DNA of 49,216 bases from CAVWDI01 sp046259385 (GTDB lineage Bacteria > Chloroflexota > Anaerolineae > Anaerolineales > UBA4823). Made by a program: the position numbers and the translations under genes. The notes beneath the pieces were generated by a model that saw only the letters and a program-made list of their open reading frames with translations, searched no databases and was not told where the DNA came from. Position 1 is the first letter of the stretch. Each line of letters begins with the position of its first letter. Shown here in pieces: positions 41,948 to 49,216 of this stretch. The stretch lies in contig JBJYWI010000020.1 in NCBI GenBank assembly GCA_046259385.1, positions 1-49,216 on the forward strand. The letters run 5' to 3'.

Positions 41948-43171
41948 ATGTTAAGAAGCATGACTACTGACGAGCAGGTCGCGTATCTTATGCAGGGTAC
42001 AGAATACGGGGATAACACCTTGAAAGATGCAATGGCTAAGGAATTATCTCAGCGTTTATCAGCAGCACAAAAAGAAGGGCGTCCGTTGAGAGTATACTGT
42101 GGTTTTGATCCCCGGACGAGCGACCTTCACCTGGGCCATACCGTGCCGATGCGAAAATTACGCCAGTTCCAGGAACTGGGACATGAGGTGATCTTTCTGG
42201 TAGGCAATTACACTTCACTGATCGGGGACCCATCGGACAAAGATAAGCTGCGCCCACAGTTAACTCCGGAAGAAGTTGAACAGAATGCGCGCACTTATGC
42301 TGAACAGGCATTTAAAATTCTTGACCGGGAAAAGACGAAAATTCTTTACAACGCGGAATGGTTGTCGAAGTTGACATTTAAAGATCTTATCAAACTTGCA
42401 TCAAATTTTACGATTCAGCAATTCTTAACCCGCGAAAATTTCCGGTTGAGATGGGAAAACAATGACGCGATTTACCTTCACGAAACATTCTACGCGATTA
42501 TGCAGGGGTACGACGCGTATGCGATGAAGACAGATGTCCAGATTGGAGGGACGGACCAGTTATTCAACATAATCACTGCCGCCAGAAAGCTGATGACTTT
42601 CCTTGGAATCCAGCCAAATATCGGGATAATAATGGGAATACTGCCAGGTACCGATGGGGAAATTAAGATGAGCAAATCGCTCGGCAACCATATTCCGATC
42701 ATGGCATCTCCGGAGGATATGTACGGAAAAGTGATGAGTGTGCCAGATAAAGCGATGGGCGATTACTTCCGGATGGTGACTCGTTGGACCCCCGCAGAAA
42801 TTGAAAAGATTGAAGCAGGATTGACTTCAGGGAAAATGCATCCGCGAGATGTAAAAATGAACTTAGCGCATGAGATCGTAGAAATATTCTATTCTGACGA
42901 AGAAGCTGACCGGGCTCAGAGTGAATTCATAAAAGTCTTTCAGCAGAAAGACATACCGGAAGAAATGAAAGAATTTCCTTTTAATTCAGATAAAACTGTA
43001 CTGGATGTGCTGGTTGAAACGGGATTGGTATCGAGTAAAAGCGAAGGGCGCAGATTGACCTCTCAGAATGGGGTCCGACTTGATGGGGATGTAATTACGG
43101 ATGCTAACATAAACTTTCCGCATCCGGGCGTTCTACAAGTTGGGAAGCGGAGATTTGTCAGGGTGGCTTAA
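41948..43171 (+). CDS. tyrS: Tyrosyl-tRNA synthetase
   Basis: A 407-residue class I synthetase of normal length. The HIGH motif is DLHLGHTVPMRKLRQFQEL, the catalytic tyrosine-pocket region includes LVGNYTSLIGDPSDK, YAIMQGYDAYAM and QIGGTDQLFNI, and KMSKSLGNHI is a perfect KMSKS. The C-terminal S4 RNA-binding domain is present (VLDVLVETGLVSSKSEGRRL). It charges tRNA-Tyr. The ATG at 41948 is preferred because CAGGAG lies eight bases upstream; a start at 41906 lacks a ribosome site and sits in the terminator. The stop codon overlaps the stop of the convergent SEDS-PBP gene by four bases. Confidence 0.95.
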   Translation: MLRSMTTDEQVAYLMQGTEYGDNTLKDAMAKELSQRLSAAQKEGRPLRVYCGFDPRTSDLHLGHTVPMRKLRQFQELGHEVIFLVGNYTSLIGDPSDKDKLRPQLTPEEVEQNARTYAEQAFKILDREKTKILYNAEWLSKLTFKDLIKLASNFTIQQFLTRENFRLRWENNDAIYLHETFYAIMQGYDAYAMKTDVQIGGTDQLFNIITAARKLMTFLGIQPNIGIIMGILPGTDGEIKMSKSLGNHIPIMASPEDMYGKVMSVPDKAMGDYFRMVTRWTPAEIEKIEAGLTSGKMHPRDVKMNLAHEIVEIFYSDEEADRAQSEFIKVFQQKDIPEEMKEFPFNSDKTVLDVLVETGLVSSKSEGRRLTSQNGVRLDGDVITDANINFPHPGVLQVGKRRFVRVA

Positions 43172-45897
43172 GGAGATATCTCCATCACCCGGCGGATTAC
43201 CGCCTGGCCAATCCGGACTGCAAGTTCGGGGTTTTCTTCTTCAATATGGAGCGATACAGCTGTCGGCACTTCACCAAGGGCTGGTTTTGTCCCCGCCATA
43301 TACCATGTGCCAATCTTGTTACCTGACTCGCTATCACTTGATGGGGATAACGCAACTACCTCCCAGAAGGAAATGCCGGGTTCTGATAACATACTGGATA
43401 CCCGATCCGCAGCTTCGGTTGAGAAAATCTGATCAGGTTCAGCGAGATTGTCGAATGATTCCCAATCCCCTTCCGGCATCTTTTTCGCAGAGACGATTGA
43501 TGAAGCAGGTTTGATTCCCTTATTGCTGATTGCAGCTGCAGCGACGGCGAGCTGGAGCGGGCTGAACTTTGTGAAAAAGACTTTTCCCATAGTTTCGAGC
43601 GACTGTTCATCAACACTGACCGGTATACCTGCAGTTGGCATATTTATTTCGGGTGATAAATTAAAACCAATCCGATTCAAAAACTCATTGAAACTGCCTT
43701 CTTCAATTAAACTCACGATTGCTAAGGCAGGCGCGGGACAGCCATTTTTCAAGGCATTCTCCCAGGATATTTCCTCAGGATAAATCGCACACCCGAATGA
43801 AACATTCTGACTATGGTAATTCATCTTTAATGGCAGTTCAGGAAGATTGCTCTCAGGAGTCACTGAAGCCATTAAAAATGCGCCCAAAATCCCTCCGGCA
43901 TTGTACAATCCCTGTGACGCACGGTTGAATAATGGTGAATCTGGATCTATCACAAGCCTGTCCCAATCATTCTCTAAATTGTTGGAATTAAAATCAGGCT
44001 TTGAGGACATAGCTAAAATCTCCCCAGATTGGGCATTGAGTACAACAAGAGCACCTGTAATACCTTCCAAGGTACTATCAACGAATTGTTGAAGGTCGAG
44101 GTCGAGAGTTAGTTTGATGTCAATTCCTGGAGGGGGTTGACCATATAGTAATTGCTGCTGCCAGACAATTAGTTCAGGGTTGCCAGACCAGCCCCGGAGG
44201 TAGTTGTCCATACTCGCCTCCAATCCGGTTTGCCCGTAAAGTGGATTTGTATAACCTACAATATTGGAGAGAGGAGGATATTTGATTATTCTTGAATAGC
44301 TGCCAACATCTCCGGAGGTGATGGTAATCGGATTGTTTTTCCGATCCAGAATTGAGCCTCTTTTAACGAAAAGGTCGCTTATTGATCTACGCGGGTTATC
44401 AGTGCGGATAATCAAATCCGAGCTGCGGATGATGGACCACCAGCCCATAATGATCGAAATCAATAGAATACAAACGAATAAAAAAATGCCAAAATTAATA
44501 AATGGTTTTGCCGGTACTGGTTCATGAAGTTCGTTCTTGTGACTGTTGCTGATCACCAGCAGCAGGAAAAGGCACAGATAAGTCGTCAGAAGAGATGAGC
44601 CGCCATACGAAATGAACGGCAGGTTTATCCCAGTCAGCGGGAGCATACGGATATTGCCGGAGATGATTAAGATGCTCTGTCCTATCAGCAGGGATATAAT
44701 GCCGGCTGATAGATAACCTCGAAATGGATCACGGGAGCGAATTGCAATGCTCAAGCCTCGATTTGCAAGTAAAGCGATGAGAATAAGCAAAGCAGCAGCG
44801 CCTGCAAAACCGCTTTCTTCAGCGATCGCGGTAAATACAAAATCGGATTGAGATATGGGAACGAGGTTTGGATAACCCAAACCAGGTCCGCGACCTATCA
44901 TGCCGCCGTTTGCAATTGCAATCAATGATTGGACAATCTGGTAAGTGCTGCCGCTGGGATCACGCCAGGAAAATAACCATGAATCGATGCGAAGTTTTAC
45001 AATGTCAATCGTAAAATAACCAATAATAAATGCCAGCACAACACCAATAATTGCAATCACAAAATATCTTATTTGCCCTGTAGCAAAATAAAGTATGGAA
45101 ATATAAATAAATATCAATATTAATGCTGTGCCCATATCTCTTTGAATAATTACGAGCGCAGTGGCAATCGCCATGATTACTAGAGTCGGGGCTAACAGAG
45201 AAAAGTTAAAAGATTTAATGAATCCCAGGATTCTGGACAGCAAATGGGAGCGTTTGTATTTATTGAATGTCCCTGAGAGCGGAGTTGAAGCCAGTGCTGC
45301 CAGCCGCGGGTATTGATCGGCTAAATATGCAGAGAGGTAAATAATAAGCAGTAATTTTAATGGTTCCGATGGTTGAAAATAAAAACCGCAACAGCCCAAC
45401 CACATGGGAGGTCCGTAACCAAGGGGGTTTGTACCCAGGAAAAGGGTCAAAGAAATTAGAAAGAGGAAGAAAAATAACCAGATATATTTATACCGCCGGA
45501 GTATCGTAATATCAAATTTCAGCCATAATCCGACAATCAAAACAACTGCTGAGATCAGTAACCATAATGTCTGGCGTATCCCTAGAGGTGGCAGCAGGCG
45601 CCAGACTGTCAATAAACCCCAACCACTCATCAAAGCAGCCACGGGTATAAGATATGGATCCCGCCTAGGGAGCCAAGCCGTCGCTGCTAGATGAACCAGG
45701 CTGAATGAGATAAACCAAACCAGAACACCGATCCAATGCCCCCAGTTTAAATCAACATCAAGGCTTCGTTCTCTCACAATTGGTGAGAAGGTTAATCCTG
45801 CAGCATACAGCAGGATAAACAGACCAGCCAGGGTTAATAACCGGATCTGGATGCGGTTTGTAGCGGTCGGTTTAAACAGATCGAGCGATTGAGTCAA
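43168..45897 (-). CDS. RodA/FtsW (SEDS) fused to PBP transpeptidase domain lacking catalytic serine
   Basis: A 909-residue fusion. Residues 1-450 are a SEDS peptidoglycan glycosyltransferase: FSWRDPSGSTYQIVQSL, GYPNLVPISQSDFVFTAIAEE with the candidate catalytic Asp352, and PLTGINLPFISYGGSS. A further membrane helix (470-490) leads to a class-B PBP-like periplasmic region (VKRGSILDRKNNPI at 511, GLEASMDNYLRG, GALVVLNAQSGEILAM). The transpeptidase active site is degraded: S-x-x-K appears as G669-I-L-G672, S-x-N as G719-C-P721, and KTGT as KIGT (861-864). So it likely polymerises glycan but does not cross-link. In most bacteria SEDS and PBP are separate partners. It ends the operon with mtnP and two FHA genes. 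Confidence 0.85.
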   Translation of the reverse strand: MTQSLDLFKPTATNRIQIRLLTLAGLFILLYAAGLTFSPIVRERSLDVDLNWGHWIGVLVWFISFSLVHLAATAWLPRRDPYLIPVAALMSGWGLLTVWRLLPPLGIRQTLWLLISAVVLIVGLWLKFDITILRRYKYIWLFFFLFLISLTLFLGTNPLGYGPPMWLGCCGFYFQPSEPLKLLLIIYLSAYLADQYPRLAALASTPLSGTFNKYKRSHLLSRILGFIKSFNFSLLAPTLVIMAIATALVIIQRDMGTALILIFIYISILYFATGQIRYFVIAIIGVVLAFIIGYFTIDIVKLRIDSWLFSWRDPSGSTYQIVQSLIAIANGGMIGRGPGLGYPNLVPISQSDFVFTAIAEESGFAGAAALLILIALLANRGLSIAIRSRDPFRGYLSAGIISLLIGQSILIISGNIRMLPLTGINLPFISYGGSSLLTTYLCLFLLLVISNSHKNELHEPVPAKPFINFGIFLFVCILLISIIMGWWSIIRSSDLIIRTDNPRRSISDLFVKRGSILDRKNNPITITSGDVGSYSRIIKYPPLSNIVGYTNPLYGQTGLEASMDNYLRGWSGNPELIVWQQQLLYGQPPPGIDIKLTLDLDLQQFVDSTLEGITGALVVLNAQSGEILAMSSKPDFNSNNLENDWDRLVIDPDSPLFNRASQGLYNAGGILGAFLMASVTPESNLPELPLKMNYHSQNVSFGCAIYPEEISWENALKNGCPAPALAIVSLIEEGSFNEFLNRIGFNLSPEINMPTAGIPVSVDEQSLETMGKVFFTKFSPLQLAVAAAAISNKGIKPASSIVSAKKMPEGDWESFDNLAEPDQIFSTEAADRVSSMLSEPGISFWEVVALSPSSDSESGNKIGTWYMAGTKPALGEVPTAVSLHIEEENPELAVRIGQAVIRRVMEISP

Positions 45898-45965
45898 AGC
45901 GGGGTATTTTCTTTAAAAACAGTTTTTCACATTATTCAGAACTTAAAAATCCCGGGTTATGTGAA

Positions 45966-46832
45966 TTAATCCAAATATTTATTTACAAGAAAATCAAGGC
46001 GGGCGCGTGTCTCAGGTGGAATTTGATTGGGGTTTGTTATTAAAGCATCAGCCAGGGCATGTTCGCAATCGCAATCTCTTGCTACCGGCAAATTCTTGAT
46101 TACATTTTGAATAGCACTCCTAGCTGTCTCTGTGTTTTGTTCCAATATTTCGATGACCATTTCCACTGTCACTGGTTCCTCACTTATATGCCAGACATCA
46201 TAATCGGTCACGTGCGCCATCACTGCATAGCATATCTCTGCTTCTCGAGCCAGGAATGCTTCAGGTGCAGTGGTCATCCCGATTATGGACATACCCCATG
46301 ACCGAAATACGTTCGATTCTGCCTGGGTTGAAAAGCGCGGACCCTCAATTGTGATAAAGGAACCGCCTTTGTGGACGATCGCCCCAGTTTCTGCCACTGA
46401 AGCAAAAAGAATGCTTGAAAAATCCTCACAAAAAGGCTTGGCAACACTGATATGAGAGACAATTCCCTCTTCAAAAAAAGTTCTGACGCGTCCTTTTGTA
46501 AAATCAAACAACTGGTCTGGGATTACTATATCTCGAGGTGCATAATCCTCCCTGAGAGAACCGCACGCGCTGATGCTGATAATTCGTTCTACCCCGATTG
46601 TTTTTAATGCGTATATATTCGCCCTGAAATTGATTTCGGAGGGCGAAATTGAATGACCGATGCCGTGTCTTGCAAGAAAAGCAATCGGCTTCTGATCCAC
46701 TTTGCCAACAATGATAGGAGCGCTTGGTTTTCCGAATGGAGTGGAAATATCAAAGACCTGTTGGTTCTCAAGCCCTTTCAATTCATATAAGCCAGAACCG
46801 CCGATCACAGCCAACCTTGGGTTATTGGGCAT
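45966..46832 (-). CDS. mtnP: 5'-methylthioadenosine phosphorylase
   Basis: A 288-residue purine phosphorylase of the MTAP family: AVIGGSGLYELKGLENQ at the N-terminus, FLARHGIGHSISPSEINFRANIY, SISACGSLREDYAPRDIVIPDQ, TIEGPRFSTQAES and MTTAPEAFLAREAEICYAVM with VTDYD at the base/ribose site. It splits methylthioadenosine with phosphate to adenine and 5-methylthioribose-1-phosphate in methionine salvage; the family also includes inosine phosphorylases, so specificity is inferred. It is placed between an FHA gene (2-base gap) and the SEDS-PBP fusion (68-base gap), an odd location for a salvage enzyme inside a cell-wall operon. Confidence 0.85.
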   Translation of the reverse strand: MPNNPRLAVIGGSGLYELKGLENQQVFDISTPFGKPSAPIIVGKVDQKPIAFLARHGIGHSISPSEINFRANIYALKTIGVERIISISACGSLREDYAPRDIVIPDQLFDFTKGRVRTFFEEGIVSHISVAKPFCEDFSSILFASVAETGAIVHKGGSFITIEGPRFSTQAESNVFRSWGMSIIGMTTAPEAFLAREAEICYAVMAHVTDYDVWHISEEPVTVEMVIEILEQNTETARSAIQNVIKNLPVARDCDCEHALADALITNPNQIPPETRARLDFLVNKYLD

Positions 46833-46834
46833 AT

Positions 46835-47263
46835 TTATTTCTCCTGTATGTGGATTTCGAATGAGAAATTACCCAGTTTCAATACATCACCGGAAGTTAC
46901 CACTTGCTCATCGAAAATGCGTTCATTATTCAGGAAGGTCCCATTTGTTGATTCTAAATCCTTTATCCACCATTGAGCTTGATGAAAAGACAGCAGAGCG
47001 TGCTGGGCGGAAATTGTGATGTCGTCGATACGCAGATTACTCGAAGGATCGCGACCCAATATTATTTCAGATTGTTGAAACGAATTTTTCTCAACTTCTT
47101 CTAATCCAAGTTTGATGAGAGTCAGTTCCGGGGTTTGCGTTATTGAGACGGTTTTCTCCTGGTTCTTCAAATCTTTCCATAGTGTATAGAGCGCCCAGGC
47201 GATGAAACCGTAGAGGGCTGCAGCCATGATGATTCGTAATGCAAGCAGTACGTAAGCGCTCAT
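46835..47263 (-). CDS. FHA domain protein, FhaB-like
   Basis: A 142-residue protein with an N-terminal membrane helix (residues 3-25, LALRIIMAAALYGFIAWALYTL), a short charged linker, and one FHA domain from about 65 to the end: ILGRDPSSNLRIDDITISAQ, HALLSFHQAQWWIKDLESTNG, TFLNNERI. FHA domains bind phosphothreonine peptides, usually products of Ser/Thr kinases. The layout (anchor plus FHA) and the position next to an FhaA-like gene and a SEDS gene match the actinobacterial FhaB set-up. No Ser/Thr kinase is present in the window, so the partner kinase must lie elsewhere or be absent. It is 28 bases downstream of the fhaA-like gene. Confidence 0.8.
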   Translation of the reverse strand: MSAYVLLALRIIMAAALYGFIAWALYTLWKDLKNQEKTVSITQTPELTLIKLGLEEVEKNSFQQSEIILGRDPSSNLRIDDITISAQHALLSFHQAQWWIKDLESTNGTFLNNERIFDEQVVTSGDVLKLGNFSFEIHIQEK

Positions 47264-47291
47264 CTCAGTTTCTGGGATATCTTGAGCATAA

Positions 47292-48053
47292 TTAAGAATC
47301 GATCGTCATATGCTGAGTATTTTCTTGAGCGGGTTTTTCCTGACCGTATATGAGCGGAACCCCCGCCAGTGAGATTACATCTCCTGGATGCAGCACCTGC
47401 TTGTTGATACGTTCACCATTGACGAACGTCCCACCGGACGAATTCAGGTCAAAAATGATAAAGTTGCCTTTAACCGCCCTGATTTGAGCATGCTGGCGGG
47501 AAATCCGCTGGTCATTAATAATTAACTGGTTTTCCGGGGATCTGCCAATTTTTATCGTTTGTTTGTCGCATGAAAATATTTCGGTCCCGTTGACGATCAG
47601 GTATGCGTCACTTGGGATCTCATTTTCAAGCTGCTCCTCATCGATGGAAATTGCGGTTGTCTTGGTAATGTTGTCTTCTCGAAATCGAAGCTCGACCTGC
47701 ATATCACCTGGTTCGATATCCGGGTCAGTATCAACCTCAATCAAGGGAGTGGATTTGAAATGGATTCCTTCTTCCTGCGCGTATTGCATGATTTGGTGGG
47801 CGGTTAAATCCAGTGTTTTCTGGTCTGCGAGCCATCCATTTAATTGGTCTGGATTTACTTTTATCAGGAAATTGTCTGGCGCAAAATACTTTCCATCAGC
47901 TTCCCGCATAATGCTATCTTTTAGCGAAGCGATCAGTTTTTGATTCAAGATGAGGTAACGGTCTTTTGAATTAAACAGTTTCGTGGAACTGCCTTCAATA
48001 AGTAACTGCAGCTTTTTTTCTATCTGAGTGAGTTTGGTTTCCAGATCTATCAT
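47292..48053 (-). CDS. FHA domain protein with DUF3662-like N-terminus, FhaA-like
   Basis: A 253-residue cytoplasmic protein. Residues 1-115 resemble the FhaA-type N-terminal domain (DUF3662): IDLETKLTQIEKKLQLLIEG, PDNFLIKVNPDQLNGWLADQ. Then a beta region (IEPGDMQVELRFREDN), and a C-terminal FHA domain: IKIGRSPENQLIINDQRISR, QHAQIRAVKGNFIIFDLNSS and GGTFVNGERI. In actinobacteria FhaA interacts with cell-wall synthesis proteins downstream of PknB. It is the first gene of the operon FhaA-like, FhaB-like, mtnP, SEDS-PBP, which argues for a similar link to peptidoglycan synthesis here. Confidence 0.8.
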   Translation of the reverse strand: MIDLETKLTQIEKKLQLLIEGSSTKLFNSKDRYLILNQKLIASLKDSIMREADGKYFAPDNFLIKVNPDQLNGWLADQKTLDLTAHQIMQYAQEEGIHFKSTPLIEVDTDPDIEPGDMQVELRFREDNITKTTAISIDEEQLENEIPSDAYLIVNGTEIFSCDKQTIKIGRSPENQLIINDQRISRQHAQIRAVKGNFIIFDLNSSGGTFVNGERINKQVLHPGDVISLAGVPLIYGQEKPAQENTQHMTIDS

Positions 48054-48164
48054 AAATGCACTTGTTTTTGCCAGGTTTTTGCGCGGGTTGAATTAAATTA
48101 AATTGTTTAACAAGATGCCGGGATATTATCCCACCATATATAGAAATAATGATTAGAAATCAAT

Positions 48165-48170
48165 TATACT
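48165..48170 (+). promoter_or_regulatory. Predicted -10 element of the archease gene
   Basis: TATACT (48165-48170) lies 7 bases before the ATG at 48178, so the transcript would start at or next to the start codon, suggesting a leaderless mRNA. No clear -35 is visible. Confidence 0.35.
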
Positions 48171-48177
48171 GAGGGAA

Positions 48178-48591
48178 ATGGAATTTCAAAAATCCGGTTA
48201 CCTCGAGGTAGAACATACTGCTGACTGGGAATTAGAAGTCTGGGCCCCAGAGATTGAAGGTTTGCTGGAGGAGGCTGCACGAGGGATGTATCAACTGGCT
48301 GGGGTTGTTTTTGAGGATAAGCCGAGGGTGGTGCGGAAATTTAACATTGATATTGTTGATCCTGAAGGTCAAATCGTTGCTTTTTTGTCGGAACTGTTAT
48401 TTTATTCTGAAATGGAAATGATCGCCTTCGATAACTTTAACATTAAGAAATCAGACACTGGAATATCCGCGGCGGTTGAAGGCGCTCCAATAAAAAGGAT
48501 TGAAAAGGAGATCAAAGCGGTTACCTATCACAAACTTGAGGTCAGACAGGGTAAACGCGGATTTGAAGCGAGCATTATTTTTGATGTCTGA
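48178..48591 (+). CDS. Archease
   Basis: A 137-residue protein with the archease signature: YLEVEHTADWELEVWAPEIEGLLEEAARGM and the C-terminal KAVTYHKLEVRQGKRGFEASIIFDV. Archease stimulates and broadens the multiple-turnover activity of the RNA ligase RtcB by promoting its guanylylation. The rtcB gene begins 43 bases downstream, confirming the pairing. The gene may be translated from a nearly leaderless transcript. It is divergent from the cell-wall operon beginning with the fhaA-like gene. Confidence 0.9.
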   Translation: MEFQKSGYLEVEHTADWELEVWAPEIEGLLEEAARGMYQLAGVVFEDKPRVVRKFNIDIVDPEGQIVAFLSELLFYSEMEMIAFDNFNIKKSDTGISAAVEGAPIKRIEKEIKAVTYHKLEVRQGKRGFEASIIFDV

Positions 48592-48634
48592 TTTCTGGCT
48601 GACGCCAATTGAGGTTTGAACGAGGAGGTCCATG

Positions 48635-49216
48635 ATGGTCAACATTTCTGATCTAAAGCCGATAAACGATTTCGAGTGGGAAATCCCGAGGAGTTACCGG
48701 GAGGATATGCTTGTACCTGTGCGGGTGTTTGCTTCCAGGAGGTTGCTGGACAAGATAATGACGGACAGATCCCTTGAACAGGCAGTCAATTCAGCCACAC
48801 TGCCAGGCCTTGTAGGTAAGGTTCTTGTTATGCCTGATATGCACCAGGGATATGGTTTTCCCATTGGAGGAGTCGCTGCAACACGCTACCCGGAAGGTGT
48901 GATATCACCAGGTGGAATCGGTTATGACATTAACTGTGGGGTGAGGTTACTTGAGTCGCAAATTGAGTACGACAAGGCTCTGCCATTTTTGGATGAACTT
49001 GCAACTACGCTTGATATGTACTGCCCGAGCGGTGTAGGGAAGAAGGGCTCAATCCGGTTGAGCCAGAAAGAACTTGATCGTTTGTGTATTGACGGATCTC
49101 GCTGGGCGCTGAGAAACGGATATGCCAACGAAAAGGATCTCCAGCGTACAGAGGCGGGCGGGATGATTGAAGGAGCTGACCCGAATACCGTCAGCAAAAG
49201 GGCAAAGGAGCGGGGT
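48635..49216 (+). CDS. rtcB: RNA ligase RtcB (partial, runs off window)
   Basis: The first 194 residues of RtcB, which joins RNA 2',3'-cyclic phosphate ends to 5'-hydroxyl ends. It has MPDMHQGYGFPIGGVAATRY with metal-binding residues, GYDINCGVRLLES with the conserved cysteine, and EGADPNTVSKRAKERG at the window end. The full-length protein is usually about 480 residues, so roughly two thirds is outside. ATG 48635 gives six-base spacing from AGGAGG; ATG 48632 is also possible. Together with archease it forms a tRNA/RNA-repair operon. Confidence 0.9.
   Translation, partial: MVNISDLKPINDFEWEIPRSYREDMLVPVRVFASRRLLDKIMTDRSLEQAVNSATLPGLVGKVLVMPDMHQGYGFPIGGVAATRYPEGVISPGGIGYDINCGVRLLESQIEYDKALPFLDELATTLDMYCPSGVGKKGSIRLSQKELDRLCIDGSRWALRNGYANEKDLQRTEAGGMIEGADPNTVSKRAKERG

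Overview
The window looks like a chromosomal segment of a member of the Chloroflexota, most likely class Anaerolineae. This is an inference from gene content: an AmmeMemoRadiSam-type radical SAM enzyme, many SH3b, PASTA and FHA proteins, a SEDS-PBP fusion next to two FHA genes, a DnaD/DnaC-type primosome operon, nickel superoxide dismutase with its protease, and several alkaline-phosphatase-superfamily hydrolases. Base composition is intermediate and even. I saw no insertion sequence, prophage, CRISPR array or tRNA gene, so this is ordinary core chromosome carrying some unusual gene architectures.

Layout. 1-7.3 kb: a YpeA-like acetyltransferase, a DMT transporter, a four-gene minus-strand operon of alkaline-phosphatase-superfamily hydrolases with membrane partners, a cyclophilin-like protein and a PII-like/CBS protein. 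7.4-15.7 kb (plus strand): a PASTA lipoprotein, a radical SAM enzyme, a selenoprotein of the C_GCAxxG_C_C family whose in-frame TGA is followed by a SECIS-like hairpin, a GNAT enzyme, a transaldolase-family aldolase, an MscS channel, DUF1269 and YtxH proteins, and a four-repeat SH3b protein. 15.7-17.7 kb (minus): a cobalamin-binding protein preceded by a leader with a 20-codon ORF, nested hairpins and a terminator. 17.7-21.9 kb (minus): dnaB, a dnaD-like gene, a tandem AAA+ helicase loader, and upstream a bifunctional nuclease. 22.1-29.8 kb: an atypical OmpR-like regulator with a degenerate receiver, then minus-strand genes for a GHMP kinase-uridylyltransferase fusion, a DNA methyltransferase, a cyclic-2,3-diphosphoglycerate-synthetase-like GTPase, argS and rpsT. 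29.9-30.4 kb: rnpB (RNase P RNA), divergent from rpsT.

30.4-34.7 kb: a GNAT gene with no normal start codon, a polytopic membrane protein, a three-gene operon with a GerW/YtfJ-like protein, and a ferredoxin. 34.8-43.2 kb (mostly plus): sodN-sodX-DMT transporter, ftsK, a CDP-alcohol phosphatidyltransferase, lgt, an HNH nuclease (minus), a PH-like membrane protein and tyrS. 43.2-48.1 kb (minus): a cell-wall operon, fhaA-like, fhaB-like, mtnP, then a RodA/FtsW-PBP fusion whose transpeptidase domain has lost its catalytic serine. 48.2 kb to the end (plus): archease and the start of rtcB, an RNA-ligation module.

The strongest non-routine observations are the selenocysteine gene, which an ordinary caller would truncate, the SEDS fusion with an apparently dead transpeptidase, the one-chain sugar-kinase/nucleotidyltransferase, the duplicated helicase loader, and the leader-peptide/terminator region upstream of the B12 protein. 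No promoter, fold or function here has been tested; all are read from sequence.
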